Assembly: GCF_023159225.1 (NCBI RefSeq)
Contig: NC_063188.1
Coordinates: forward strand, 10,871,086 to 10,935,085
DNA length: 64,000 nt
From: Perognathus longimembris pacificus
Lineage: Eukaryota; Chordata; Mammalia; Rodentia; Heteromyidae
Direction of reading: 5' to 3'
The position numbers and the translations under genes are program-made. Within the stretch, counting starts at the first letter, position 1. The number at the start of each line of letters is the position of its first letter. The notes beneath the pieces are model-generated. The model saw only the letters and a program-made list of their open reading frames with translations, was not told where the DNA came from and did no database searches. Positions 1 through 11,790 of this stretch are shown here, piece by piece.

Positions 1-562
1 CTACAGTTACATATGGCACGTTGAAAGTAGTTACAACTGTGATATAACAATCGTTTCCATAACATGGAGATCATTTCACTTAGCATTATCTTATGTGTTC
101 ATAAGGGTATAGCTATTGGGCTCCTGTGATCCTCTGCTGTGACTAGCCTAAACCAGTGCTAATTATTCCCTATAAGGGACACCATAGAGTCCATGTTTCT
201 TTGGGTCTGGCTCACCTCACTTAGTATAACTTTTTCCAAGTCCTTCCATTTCCTTACAAATGGGGCAATGTCATTCTTTCTGATAGAGGTATAAAATTTC
301 ATTGTGTATATGTACCACATTTTCCTGATCCACTCATCTACTGGGGGGCATCTGGGTTGGTTCCAGATTCTAGCTATGACAAATTGTGCTGCGATGAACA
401 TTGTTGTGCTGGTGGCTTTAGTGTGATTATGTTTATGGTCTTTTGGATAGATACCCAAAAGTGGGGCTGCTGGGTCATAGGGGAGTTCTATGTTTAGCCT
501 TCTGAGGAATCTCCATACCACTTGCCAGAGTGGCTGAACCAGTTTACATTCCCACCAACAAT
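1..562 (-). mobile_element. LINE-1 3' end (ORF2 C-terminus plus part of 3'UTR)
   Basis: This is a 5'-truncated LINE-1 read on the minus strand. Positions 566-159 translate to 135 residues ending in [17 protein letters not shown]. They match, nearly residue for residue, the end of the ORF2 frame at 55.8-57.5 kb, including the [26 protein letters not shown] and [12 protein letters not shown] blocks. Positions 158-1 are the start of the 3'UTR, matching 57,490-57,650. The window edge cuts off the rest of the 3'UTR and any poly-A tail. The open frame over its whole length suggests a fairly young insertion. It is non-functional, with no endonuclease and no reverse transcriptase core. Confidence 0.93.
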
Positions 563-593
563 CCAAAAGGGAACCCTACTTCATTGTTGGTGG
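563..593 (+). mobile_element. Inverted 5' scrap of the same LINE-1 (twin-priming type)
   Basis: Immediately beyond the 5' edge of the minus-strand L1 lie about 31 bases of the same ORF2 region in the opposite orientation, matching 57,069-57,099 on the plus strand (the GTLLHCWW codons). The two parts overlap in the element, so 551-562 and 584-593 are reverse complements and could fold as a hairpin. This is the usual layout of a 5' inversion made by twin priming during target-primed reverse transcription. Confidence 0.8.
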
Positions 594-1665
594 CAGCAGC
601 TTCTTTCTGTTACTCCCCAGACACATCATTGTCTTCATGGTTTTTTTTCACTCTGCCTATATCTTAGCAAAACATGGTCCATATATGAAAGCATCCTCAA
701 TGACCTGCATTGAACACGTCATCCTTTTTCTACTGAGACTTTGCACTGATAGTGCAGTATTTAAGAAATACAAAGAAAACTGGGTTCCTTGGAGAATTTC
801 TCACAGAAGCATCGACTGCTTTTAGTCTAAGTACAATTCCAGGCCTAACAGCATGAATAGCAAACTTGTAAGTATTTTACAATATAAGGTTATTTTACCC
901 GCTTATGTAAAATCCTGTAATTCTAATGAGGAAAGGACAATGAATTATATTTCTGTCAAGATTTTGAAGTAATAATGGATAATTTTAGAAGAGAAATAGA
1001 TACATTCCCTACTTCTTGCACACTATTTGGGATATGCAATTTCATTTCCTAATGTCTCCGCCTTGTCTTAATGAAGTCGGCTAATGCTTTCCTTCAATTT
1101 TAATAGAAACTAATTTTATTTCCTTCTTCGCTCTTCTAAATTATATTTCCTCTATCACAGAAAGTATAACTGGCACACTTGGACTTTATGGGTCCCTAGA
1201 ATCAGAACTTACTAGATTTTAAACATAATTGCTGCACATTCTAATACTAAAGGAGAGTTTGTGCATATGTAAATTTTATGATACTGTTTATTTCAAATGA
1301 ACAGTTCAGTCCTTTAGCTTATTTTTCCAGCTCTTTGATTAATTTTTTCAACTGTTCTTGATAATTAATTGTGGAACAAATGAAAAGGCAGTTGAACAAA
1401 TAGCAAGAATTGTGCTTCCTTTCTTGGCTATTCACATCACTTCTTTCCTTTGTATACGGAATTCTCTATCTTTACCGAATGAGCATACTTATAAGGTGTT
1501 GCATATGAAAAAATTTCATTCTAACCTGAGCTATCTAATGAAAATCTTGCTTTGGATTGTTTTAATGAAGAAATGTCTTCTAATTTATCTTAAGCAAAGT
1601 TTGAAATCAGGACATACTCAGCTTTCTTGCTCTAATGAGTCTGTACGTGTCTTCTGCTTTTCACT
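594..1665. other. Unassigned AT-rich sequence
   Basis: No repeat family or exon was recognised. Short open frames of about 60 residues overlap in different frames and show no protein family features. Confidence 0.6.
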
Positions 1666-1669
1666 GACT

Positions 1670-1792
1670 ATTTTGGAGATGAAATCACATGGACATTTAA
1701 TACCAGAGCTGACCCTAAACTGTGATCCTCCATATATGATCATCCTGAGTAGTTGGAATTGTAATTATGAGCCATCACCTCCTGGCTTCTTC
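1670..1792 (-). mobile_element. Old SINE fragment, 7SL/B1-type head
   Basis: On the minus strand, 1,792-1,670 shows a decayed 7SL-like head: 'ggtgatggctcataattac', then 'actactcaggatgatcat', as in the 'ggctcatgcctgtaatcc ... actcaggaggctgag' core of the hybrid SINEs elsewhere here. It overlaps the end of a 148-codon open frame (1,358-1,804), which argues against that frame being a gene. The right-hand unit is lost or unrecognisable. Confidence 0.55.
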
Positions 1793-2675
1793 AAGCAAAT
1801 TTAACATAGCAAATTGCAATTTTACATATAAATGTGGTGTTTAATTTTTCTCAGCCATTTTTAAATTACCTGCAAAGTCTAGCTAGGGACACAATTTGAC
1901 TCAAATAAGCATTCGTATATTTTAGCTATTTTCTAAATTTATCTTTTTATAATTTCTGAGCATTTAGTCATTATATTATAAGAACTGTTGCGGAGAGACC
2001 ATTATAGCTGAACTTAAGCAAGGTAAGCAGGGTAGCTTGCTTAGACACATTGCTGTTTGCATCTTTCCTGGGAAAGATATTCCTCTCATGATATTCCCCA
2101 GCTCTGTCAGAAAATATTACCATAAAGATTTATTGCTCACGTCTTTAATTTGAAAATGTCTCTGATGAGTCAATGTGAGATCTTAATAATTGAGAACCAT
2201 TATCAGACAGACATTTGCAGTACAGTTGGAAGATCACAGACCTCCCTACCAAGTGAGCAAACTGTACCCTGGCAAGCCCATGTCCTATAAAACCCATCCT
2301 TTTAAAGTCTTCAGAGAAAAGATACTCAAAGTAGACTGAGTAGGCTTTAGATGTTGTTAAATTTTTTCTTCTGACTTGTAGTACCATATAAATTGTGGTT
2401 TAAGGAATTATTTATTTTATCTTTCCTCCTACATGCTTCAGAACTGTATAAAAGACCTTTCACATCTCAGAGTGCAGAAATGACTTATCTATTACCTGAA
2501 GAAAAGTAGTGCTGAGTGATATTTTACGTTTTAGCCTAAAGGCCCACTCCTGTGTCTGTGTCTTAAATCTTTGCAATCCCACAGGCCAAAGAAAGGATGG
2601 AGAAGTAGAATGAAAAGAAAACCAATTTACTGACCACCCATTATGCAATAGCTTCTTGTGCTGTTGGCTTTACTA
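1793..2675. other. Unassigned AT-rich sequence
   Basis: Nothing recognisable apart from a weak 5S rRNA-like stretch near 1,990-2,045, which I rejected as an RNA gene. Confidence 0.55.
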
Positions 2676-2679
2676 TAGT

Positions 2680-2830
2680 ATTTAAGTCAATACTCCTTAA
2701 ACCTTACTAATTAAATAGTATTATTGATTCCATTGGAGAAATGAGAAGATTGAAAATAAATTGATTAAATCTACAAACTATATTTTCAGTGACAGAACTG
2801 AGATTTGAATATTGGCTTATCTGGTTTACA
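2680..2830 (+). mobile_element. MIR SINE fragment
   Basis: The order of words follows the MIR core and 3' part: a run like 'tattattgattccattggag' in place of 'tattattatccccattttac', then 'aaatgagaagattgaaa', then 'gacagaactgagatttgaat', which matches MIR 'gcagagctgggatttgaacc'. It is heavily diverged, as expected for an ancient mammalian SINE. Confidence 0.6.
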
Positions 2831-4555
2831 AATTTGCACACTTCCTATAACACCACAATACCTCCTCCTTTGTAATGCACACATCTCTCTGAGTTTCTTA
2901 GACATTTTATCCTAGCCTTGCTGCTGGACAATGTCCCTGACTGCATTATGTTCAATAAAAGATGCTTGGCCATTTATTATACACCATTTCTCTACCCCTT
3001 GGTAGGACTATACCTTTTACTGTGAAATGATGTACCGGAATCATAAACTTTAAGCCACTTCTAAGATCCTCCCATGCTTTGTTAGAGGAATATATTTAGT
3101 CCTATAATTTAGAACTATAATAGTTACATTATAATAATACAGTTCTTATAGTTCACAGCCTCTCTGACATTCACAATTCAAAGTGAACATCCACTGACAC
3201 TGTTCTATGGTGATTCTCCTCTACTATACCATGAGCTAGAATGAAAAGACAGCAGGAAACTACTTATAATCATGTGACCAAATAGCAAATGCTTTCAAAT
3301 CTCAAGATACCTCTAGTCTTCTACTAGAGTATCAACCTTAAGAGATGTCATTGTTAGCCATTTAATACTGAGTCCTCATATGATACACTTTTTCTAGGTG
3401 TTCCCCAAGTATGCTTCTGCTGCTACTTGGAGTACTAAGCTCCGTTTTTGGCTTTATGGCTTTCAAAGGACCTGCACAAGTCTTGGAATTTCCTGGTTTG
3501 GGGTAGAATTGAGCAGTTAAGATAATTTCCTATAACCGGCAATAGAAGAAGACTGATTTGATAAAGGGGAACTTCATGGGATTCTCCTGGGACTCCTAAG
3601 CCATCTGCTATCTGTCAGTTCTTCTAATTTGTTTGTACCCCTTAAGTCTAATCTGGCTTACTGACTTTTGTCAAGCCTTAAATAGCTGGCAGCATTGGGC
3701 TGTCAAATGCAAGCTTGGCAAAATTTGCTTCATGTGAAGCCCACAAATCTCCCAAGTGACTCCCTGGAAGATGCCTTCTTAACTATGAAGTGTATCAAGG
3801 AAAAGTCAGGCAGAAAAGTCTGTTTCCAAAATCCCCTTAAGTAATGCTGTCGCTTAATTGGACATTGGTCACATTGAATGGAATGTGAACTATAGGCAGG
3901 ATGGTAAAAGAACATATTAGTTGAATGTCAGTCATGTTGGGAGTTATAATTATTGGAAATATGATTCAGTAGAAACATTCATAATGGTGAGCTATTTGGC
4001 TGCTTCTCTAAGTCCTTAACTTCCTTATCTTTCTCTTATTCTCTAGAGATGCTGTAAACTGGCCATTGATGCTTTACTAATTCTGTGGTCATGTTTTCTG
4101 TTTCCCCAGTTTCCCCAGTTTCCTTGTCTGCTTTCACCTTCTAAAACTTTGTGATCAAGTTGCTGGAGTAAACCATAGAGCAGCTTGAAAACACGATAGA
4201 CAGGAGTGCATGGCAGCTAGGAAACTGGGTTCTTCCCTTGACTCTTCTGTTGGGGCTGTGATTAATGAAAACATGGAAATTTCACGACAGATCAGAGATT
4301 CATAGGTTTTGCCGGTCTGTGAGACCTTGTCAGGACTCTTCTTATTTGTATCACTCATAATCTACTCTGTTAGCTATCAGGTCTTTAAGAGACACATAGT
4401 TAACATGGGTCTACTACCTTAAGTCACTAACATTCAACAAAAATTTAACTACAGATGAAGTCATTAATATATATACATACATATATATACATATATATGT
4501 TGTTCTCCATTTGTATGGGAATTAACAGAAGATGAAGTTCAGAAAAGAGTAACTA
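2831..4555. other. Unassigned AT-rich sequence with small simple repeats
   Basis: No gene or transposon was recognised. Two simple repeats are present: a 9-bp unit repeated between about 4,101 and 4,124 ('tttccccag' type), and a TA/CATA run at 4,468-4,500. Confidence 0.6.
4468..4500. repeat. (TA/CATA) microsatellite
   Basis: Alternating 'atat' and 'acat' units run without other sequence for about 33 bases. Confidence 0.85.
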
Positions 4556-4561
4556 CTACAT

Positions 4562-4778
4562 TTTTGTCAGTTTCAGAGCTTGAACTGAGGGCCTAGGCAT
4601 GATCCCTGAGCTCTTTTGCTCAAGGCTAGCCTCTACTACCACTTCTGGTTTTCTTCATGATAATTCTCTGCAACTGGCAATAGAACTGGTTTATTGGAGT
4701 CTCGAGGAGTATGATCCACAGATCTCAGTCTCCAGAGTAGCTAAGATTATAGGCATGAATTACCAGTGCCCAGCTCAT
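4562..4778 (-). mobile_element. Hybrid SINE: 7SL/B1-type head plus Geo-type unit
   Basis: Read on the minus strand, the head has 'gagctgggcactggtaattc' then 'tagctactctggagactgag'. The left edge of the plus strand carries the reverse complement of the second unit ('gagcttgaactgagggccta', 'ttttgctcaaggctag'). The copy is diverged and has internal deletions. No clear target duplication is visible. Confidence 0.75.
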
Positions 4779-5535
4779 GACTGCTTTTGATAAGAATGTA
4801 AGTAGGCACATGGTAATGTATTTCAAGATCTTAGTAATAATGAACTACCCAGCTTGTTACTTCCCTTGGTGATTACTTCAGAACTATGCCAATGTTACAA
4901 AAACAGGACAAATAAGAAAAAGTAGGAAAGGAAAAGAAATTTTACAATACTAAGAAGTCAGCCATGGGGTGGGGTATCATTACTCCAACCACAGCCAAAT
5001 CAGTGACTTGGCATTATTTAAGGCTGTTTTCAAATATTTATGTTTGTTGTATTTTTCACTGAGAAGTATTTTAGGAAGGTTGCCTACTTTTCCTTTACTG
5101 TTCTCACATCTCTAGTTAATTTGATATTTTAGTTTTAAATGCTTAACTTTTCTGAGATGGAGAGGCTATACAGTTTTTATGTAATAACTGATGTATCGTA
5201 TATCATATGTACCTAGTTCTAAACAGAAGGATCTAAACTTGCTATTCAGACCTAGGTAAGTTTTGATTGAGATCACTTAAATATGTCCATCTCTTAATCT
5301 CCTCATTCCATGTATAGTTAAGAAGATGATGTAGTGGCAAATTAGTGATAGTGGCCCAAACAGAATTTAGACTTGATTTCCTGACAAGTAGTTGTCCCAA
5401 TGCTCAATGTTTCTTACCACACAGGATCCTTCCAAGGAGTTAGGTTAATTATTCCAGAAAAGTCTACTCAAAATCAACCAAAGGCCTTCACATTTTGTTG
5501 GAAAATATCAACTTTCACGAAGCCTTTCAGAAAGA
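4779..5535. other. Unassigned sequence
   Basis: No repeat, exon or regulatory signal was recognised in this AT-rich stretch. Confidence 0.55.
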
Positions 5536-5540
5536 AACTG

Positions 5541-5755
5541 ATAGGGGAACACGTAGGGGAAGGGGGTGACAGGTAGGGGAAGGTAGGGTGGGGACAGACA
5601 GGTGAGTGGCATGACAGGTAGGAAAGGGAGGGGGGCAAGAAGAGGGGGTAGGTAGGGGAAAGCTGGTTGGGGACAGGTAGGAGAGGGGGGTGACAGGGAG
5701 GGGAAAGGAGGGTGGACAAGTAGGGGAGTGGGGGCAGGTAGGGGATAGGAAAAAA
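5541..5755 (+). repeat. G-rich minisatellite, irregular 'GACAGGTAGGGGA' type
   Basis: About 210 bases are almost pure purine plus T on the plus strand and contain many GGGG runs. The phrase 'gacaggtagg' recurs at least three times (near 5,568, 5,613 and 5,673) with variable GGGGA/GGAGA spacers. The array ends in an A-rich tail at 5,750-5,772. On the minus strand it gives a proline/serine-rich open frame (5,719-5,474) that is a composition artefact. The spaced G runs could form G-quadruplexes. Confidence 0.85.
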
Positions 5756-5772
5756 AGAAAAAAGAAATAAGA

Positions 5773-8315
5773 AACTTAAATTAGTATCAGAAGATAAAGC
5801 TAAATTGCAAAAATAATAAATAGTGATACCGACACTGCAAAGGTACTTGATTTTTGCCTGTTAGAGTACTGATAAAAAACGAAGTGTGAATGAAAGTTGA
5901 TAAGAATAGCTATATGGGTATTAATTAGGCAATATTAATGGTATAATAAAATTATTTTATTACAGAAAGTTATTTCTTTCAAAAATATGCACAATATGAT
6001 ACCTACTGTGTTGCAACTTGAGATTCACATGTTCTGTATGTAGAATCAGGAACCTATTCACAAGTGGTTCTCTTTCTCCTATAGACTAAATATTCTCATT
6101 TTCATGTCAGATGAATGAGGAAATGTACATATTAATATTTCAACTTTAAAGTTAAAAATTTATTTTCATTGTCCTAGCAAATAGTGTGATGTTAGGCCAT
6201 CTTTCTCATGTCTCTCTTTTTTTTATCTTACATAGTTCAAAGAAGTTAGTTCAACTATATCGGCATAATAAATGTATATGTTTATATGGGACATTTTTAG
6301 GAAATACCTGGTTAGATGTATGTCCTTACAGAACACTACTTAATCATTTTATTTTTCGTACTTCTATTGAATTGGCATGGTGGTCCAAATGGAAACCATT
6401 TTGCTATGCTTCAGCGTTATCTGGTTTTAATGAGTCTCTGGAGGTCTTGGATTTTTCTGCCAAATAGGATTCAGTCTAATGCTGCAACTGAAGCATAGAA
6501 ATCAGTGTATTTTGCCTACCAATAGATTTCTGCTTGAGGTAGCAGCCTATACCTTTGAAAGAGTCTCAAATGAAAAATTCTTCATACTTTACCACAAGAC
6601 CACTCAGATAAATCTAAACTGGTTTGGTGTTCTTGGTTCTAAAAATGCAAATATCATTTTCATCTAAGTACTACAAAATATTCCATACTTACTTTTAATA
6701 AATGAATGGATTCAATAGATTCCAGTTCTAGTTAGTTGTTACTAAAAAGTATTTGTGCAAATAATGTTTGTTCAGGTTCATAGTGCAATCTTTGCCTTAG
6801 AATTATTTTATAAATAATTCGTGGGAGATACAAAAGCAGCCTTCAAAATGTCTAGTAAATGTGTACAAAAGAGATGGGTGAGTGCATTTTGATAGAAGTG
6901 ACAGGAACATAACAGAGCCATTCTTCACATTGTCACCACATGACAGAAGGAGAAAAATCAGTTAAGATTTCACAGTGGTCCATGTCTGAAGTGATAAGGG
7001 CCTAGATTCAGACAGTGAAAGTACGAAAGTGGAGACAAAACAATACCAGGATACTATCATGCAAAAACAAGCAATGAGTTTAGTGATTACTTATTCCTAT
7101 GGCAATGGATTTGAAGGTCTTAGAGATATTTTAACATTGTAGCCTGGATCATGTGAAAAAGAAAGAGTCTCTTTGACAGGCATAGGAAAACCAGGAGGGC
7201 ATGATAATTACATGAACTATCTTAAAATTTTATCAGGCAGGTATATAAAGGATATTTCTGTGAAAATGGTAAAACTGAATTTTATCAGGTATTTTTAAAA
7301 AAGCTTTCCTAGAATCCTTCACATATATGTGTGTATGTGTGTGTGTACATTGTAAGCAGACAAGTGTGCCAATATATATCTGGCAAAACTGTCTCTGTGC
7401 TAATGACAAGAACAATACCAGTCCATCCTTCTGAGTCTCTATTGTCTGCCTGGTCAAATTAATCATGTGTTAATGAATTGAGAGAGAACATAACTGATAT
7501 AGTTACCCAATGTTGTTTAATTGCTCCTTGCAGATGTGTTGATTTATACAAATTGGTGTGCAAATCGTGCACTGAGCAAGAGCCACTGGTTCAACAACAT
7601 GAATCCATTTTGTGTCTTGTTATCACAGTTTGGTATTTCTCACAATACTTCAACCTTTTTTATTATTATAATTTCTGTTACGTTGATCAATGATCACTGA
7701 TCTTCAATGTTGCTATTGCGACTCTTATAGAGTACCACAAACCACACTATCATGGAAAACTTAATTCACAAATATTTTGTTGGTTCTAGTAAGTTCTCCA
7801 AACAGCTCTAACTATTCCATATGAAACTCCCTCTCCTCAGGGTCTCTCTATTCCCAGAGATTCAGCAATATTTAAATTGGCCAATTAATAATCTCGTAAT
7901 GGCATCTTAAGTGTTCAAGTGAAACAATAAGTCACATGGTCTAATAGTGAATTAAAAGCTAGAAGTGATTACACTTGGTGAGGAAGGCTTGTGGAAAGAA
8001 GATATATTCAAAAAGTCCTTTAGTTCTAGGTAGCCAGACTGTGAATGCAAGAGAAGGTTCTTGAACAAACATAAAAGTGCTTCTCCAGAGACAGTATGAA
8101 TGTTGAGAAAGCAAAAGAGCCTTATGCCAACATAGAGAGAGTCTCAGCAGTTGGACAGGAGTTCAAGTCAGCTATGACATTCTTTTAAGCCAAGGCCTAA
8201 TACAGAGCAAAAGGAGTTGTTGTTGTTTTATTGTGTTGTGTGAAATTATTTCTTCTTTCTTGCATTTTTTCCCATATGGTTTAGTCCCTCTTGTTACTGT
8301 ATTTGATTTTCATAC
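5773..8315. other. Unassigned AT-rich sequence
   Basis: About 2.5 kb without recognised repeats or exons, apart from a short TG/TATG run at 7,322-7,348. Open frames are all under 100 codons and lack family features. Confidence 0.6.
7322..7348. repeat. (TG)n-like microsatellite, short
   Basis: An interrupted 'gtgtgtatgtgtgtgtgta' run of about 27 bases. Confidence 0.75.
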
Positions 8316-8329
8316 CCCAGGAATTTTAT

Positions 8330-8598
8330 ATAACTTTATCTAAACTAGAGAAAGGAAGGGAAACATCAAAATGGTGAGATAAAGGATAAAAGGGAAACCA
8401 ATCAACAGCAATACTTGTAAGACAATATGTTGTAAGCCAACTATACAACTTGGTGGGGGGAGTTGGGGAGGAGGGACGGTGGGAGAAAAATGAGGGAGGG
8501 GATAACAAATTTGTCAAGAAATAAACTCACTACCTTACATATATAACTGTAACTCCTCTGTACATCACCTTGACAATAAAATTAAATTTTTAAAAAGT
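8330..8598 (+). mobile_element. LINE-1 3'UTR fragment
   Basis: This matches the end of the L1 3'UTR as seen at 57.75-58.0 kb. It has 'gggaaaccaatcaacagcaa' then 'atacttgtaa', a G-rich tract near 8,453-8,505 (gggggg, gggagg, gagggagggg), 'aactcctctgtacatcacct', then 'tgacaataaa' and an A-rich end. It is severely 5'-truncated and more diverged than the young copy. Confidence 0.85.
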
Positions 8599-8791
8599 AG
8601 TCTGAAGATGTGACTGAATGATTGCAATGCCATTATAAAAGTGTAATAGAGTTGTTTGTTGTGAATAAACAAAGTATTTATGTACTCCTAGTAAAGGTGC
8701 TTTGAACATTGCTAATGTGACAGCACAAGATTTGGAGTGGTTTATAAGCTTACTTGGTAAAGCAGAAGTAGGATTTAAGAAGACTCAGCTT

Positions 8792-8997
8792 GGGGGCTGG
8801 CCTAGTGGCCTAGTGGCAAGAGTGCTTGCCTCCTATACATGAAGCCCTGGGTTCAATGCCCCAGTACCACATTTACAGAAAATAGCCAGAAGTGGCGCTG
8901 TGGCTCAAGTAGCAGAGTGCTAGCCTTGAGTAAAAAGAAGCCAGGGACAGTGCTCAGGCCCTGAGTCCAAGCCCCAGGACTGGCAAAGGAAAAAAAA
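8792..8997 (+). mobile_element. IDL-Geo-type dimeric SINE
   Basis: The left unit is ID-like with B box 'gggttcaatgccccagtacc'. The right unit starts at 'ccagaagtggcgctgtggct' and ends 'ccaggactggcaaagg', followed by an A-rich tail. The head is odd: 'ctagtggc' is doubled ('ggcctagtggcctagtggca') at the place where other copies read 'ggggatatggcctagtgg', so the A box is duplicated. A weak duplication ('agaagactcagctt' before, 'agaagcttcagtctt' after) may be the target-site duplication. Confidence 0.92.
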
Positions 8998-9012
8998 GAA
9001 GCTTCAGTCTTA

Positions 9013-10950
9013 AGAGAAGTTCTACTGTGTGTAAAATGCTTTCCAGCACCAGCAGTTTCTCCATTAAAGTCTTTCATAAATCAAAAAGTTAGTTTATGGA
9101 GCAAATTTTATTATCTTATTAAAAATATTATCTTATCAAAGACATTGCCACAGCCAATCAGCACCATGATCAATCAGCAGCCATCATTACATGGCAAGAC
9201 TCTCTACCAGCAATAAGATTAGAACTTTCAGAAGGCTCTAATAAATGTTGTCTTTTAGTAATAAGTTATTTTTAATTCAGATATGTAAACCATTTTAGAT
9301 GGAATACATTTGCTAGATTGTTTAATAGATTAGAGCATGTGTAAACTTAACCTTTATGTATACTAGGAAACAAAAAAAAAAGTTATCTGATTTTCTTTAT
9401 TGCAGTGGTCTGAAATACCTGAGGGATACATGAAGCCACAATGTCAGAAGAGGCAATACTTTATACTGAAAATATATTTCATCCTCTCATTAGTTTATTG
9501 ATATCAGGTTTTGCATTCTGATTTTATCAAGAAGAATTTTGAACTGGAGATGTAATTCAGTTGTAGACATTTTTGCCCTCTGGTTTGATCTTTGTCGCTG
9601 CATTAAAAACTAAGATCAAATGTAATAGTGATATATTTTAACACCCTACCTTTTTGTATAAAACAGCTATACAAGTAAGTACTACAATATTTTCATGATT
9701 TGTCTTAAAAACAGTGAAAAAAGGCATCTGCTGTCCTATACAATAGATTTCATGACTCAATAGCATTATGAAGCTACTGTGATAGATGTTCAATACCTAC
9801 AAGTGTTGATAGGCTGGCTCCATTTTTTTGCAGGTCAAAAATATTTTTAAAATGTATTCTGTCCTTTGTGTGACATTTGAAGGACTTATACACACTGGGA
9901 TGTCCTCAGAGTGTGACTGCAGTGATGAATGAACTTGAAACCTCAACATCTTCCAAGGAATTAGAAATGTTTAGTTGTAAGAACAGTCATAAAGGAAATA
10001 TGACCAACACTAACTGTTGGATCACTCAGTATCTTTCTTACGATGAGCCTTGTAATCATAATCTTTAGTTCCCTGGTTTTCTTGCATCAAAGCTTCCTAA
10101 CAAAAGTAGATAGATGCACTTTCCATTAAATTTGCAAAGGATATGATAACCATGAAGAAAGAAACAGAATCTTCTAGGAAACTATGGCAGATGTCCTATT
10201 CTTTGGTGTCCAAAATCATAGGGCTGATTGGTGTCCAGTGATATTATTACACATGTTGCTATATTGGTCCCAAAATTTAGTTGTCACTTCTAAATTTCTA
10301 GCTGTGCAATACCTGAACAAGGGTTCTTCACACTCTTATTCTATAAATTACCTAGACATCTATGTTAAATCCCTTTATGTTTAGCAAATTAGAATATATT
10401 ATATTATCTATAACTAAGAACCTTGACTTACACAGGTACAAGACTCAGACAAACAGTTTAGTAAGGAAGAGAATGCTTTAAAAAAGTTTAGAAACAATGA
10501 GATAGGATGACTTATAAATATTATTAGATGTGTTCTATTTATAACGTAACTAATTGTTTAGTTGAAAGATGATGATCAGAAAAAAAACTTTTGGAATTTG
10601 CTTGGGAAAAAAAGAAATTGCTTAGATGAGATGGCTTTAAATCTCCTTCTGATTACAAAAGGTTTTGTGAATGTATAAAGTATTCAATTACCTGATCAAA
10701 ATTATGCTAACTTAGTGTGAACAGCATATTTATTTCCCTTCCTATTTAAAAATACAAAAATAGCTACTTACTTTATATCAATCTCATTGTAAAATGGGAG
10801 ACAGAAGTTTTTTAGGAGTTGATGGTCTCCATTACTATTATCTAAATATTATTATCTAAATAGCCAACCCCCTACTCACTTCCATCCCTTCAGTTTCAGA
10901 GAAATGCAGGTAAAACTCAAGCAGACACTTGAAAGGTTAAAAAAAAGTAT
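9013..10950. other. Unassigned AT-rich sequence
   Basis: Roughly 1.9 kb without a recognised repeat or gene. Short open frames at 9.9-10.4 kb show no protein features. Confidence 0.6.
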
Positions 10951-10969
10951 AATATGTTAAGTATATCTT

Positions 10970-11187
10970 TTTTTTTTTTTTTTTTTTTTTTTTTTGGCCA
11001 GTCCTGGGCCTTGGACTCAGGGCCTGAGCACTGTCCCCGGCTTCTTTTTGCTCAAGGCTAGCACTCTGCCACTTGAGCCACAGCGCCACTTCTGGCCATT
11101 TTCTGTATATGTGGTGCTGGGGAATCGAACCTAGGACCTCGTGTATCCGAGGCAGGCACTCTTGCCACTAGGCTATATCCCCAGCCC
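10970..11187 (-). mobile_element. IDL-Geo-type dimeric SINE, full length
   Basis: This is a full copy on the minus strand with a long T run at 10,968-10,995 (its A tail). The right unit follows ('ggccagtcctgggccttgga'), then the ID-like head ending 'atatccccagccc'. The flanks carry a 15-bp target-site duplication, 10,955-10,969 and 11,188-11,202 ('tgttaa' then 'tatatctt'), with one mismatch. This indicates a relatively young, complete retrotransposition. Confidence 0.95.
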
Positions 11188-11249
11188 TGTTAAATATATC
11201 TTAACTCATCTAACTAATGTCATCAGGCCATATAAATCTATATACCAAT

Positions 11250-11790
11250 GTTTCTTTCACTTACACTTGGATTCCCACCTGTGATACCCATTGTGAATTG
11301 GAAATACCCAAACTTAGTAAAAATCTTGCATTTCTTCCTCAGAGACTTCAATTTCATACTCCAATTAACTAGAATGCTGTTCTTTAGACACTGGTATAGA
11401 GTATTCCATCCCTTTATTCAGGGGTGAGGTCAAACGTCACTCCAGGAGACCCTAAATATTTCACTTTATGGCAACCTCAATTCTCTTGTAGCATTCCATC
11501 TATCCATACATACTTTTTGAGACAGTCTTCACTATGTATCCCAGGCTAGCCTTAAACTCATGATCCTTGTGCTAGGATTATAGCTATTACTTTACCTCTC
11601 ATTTAATCTTTTTTAAATGTTGAATATCACTATCTAAAATATTATAAAAATCTGAAACCACTCTATTTTAATGTTTGTTTTCTGCCTCCAATTAGGAGTT
11701 GAATTCCATGAGGTTTTATCCTGCATTGCTATTGCTTTAGAATCTAAAACACTACTTGGCTATGGTAGAGCAGCATAAATATTTGTTGAA
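11250..11790 (+). mobile_element. L2 (LINE-2) 3' fragment, with a B1 piece inside
   Basis: The order follows the L2 3' end: 'gaggtcaaacgtcactccag' (L2 'gctcaaatgtcacctcctca'), a later 'gttgaattccatgaggtttt' (L2 'aagctccatgagggcaggga'), and a terminal 'ataaatatttgttgaaggaa' (L2 'caataaatgtttgttgaatg'). It is interrupted at about 11,514-11,592 by a B1 fragment. The copy is ancient and diverged. Confidence 0.65.
11514..11592 (-). mobile_element. B1 SINE fragment
   Basis: The plus strand reads 'gagacagtcttcactatgta' then 'caggctagccttaaactcat' and 'gtgctaggattatagctatt', the reverse complement of a rodent B1 (7SL-derived) element with the right part missing. It lies within an L2 copy, so it is the younger of the two. 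Confidence 0.7.

Noticed and set aside
1358..1804. 148-codon open frame on the plus strand
   Set aside because: Its last third is the reverse of a 7SL/B1-type SINE head, and the rest shows no domain, start context or codon pattern of a gene.
1985..2045. 5S rRNA-like words ('ccattatagctgaac', 'ggtaagcagggtagcttg')
   Set aside because: Only short parts resemble 5S rRNA, and the internal control region is not intact. At most a decayed 5S pseudogene or 5S-derived SINE, too weak to list as a feature.
5474..5719. Proline/serine-rich 81-codon frame on the minus strand
   Set aside because: Artefact of the G-rich minisatellite composition.
9570..9590. Possible CTCF words such as 'tgccctctggttt' here, and 'agcgccatctgggag' near 47,487
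   Set aside because: Both break the conserved GGTGG/CCACC end of the motif.
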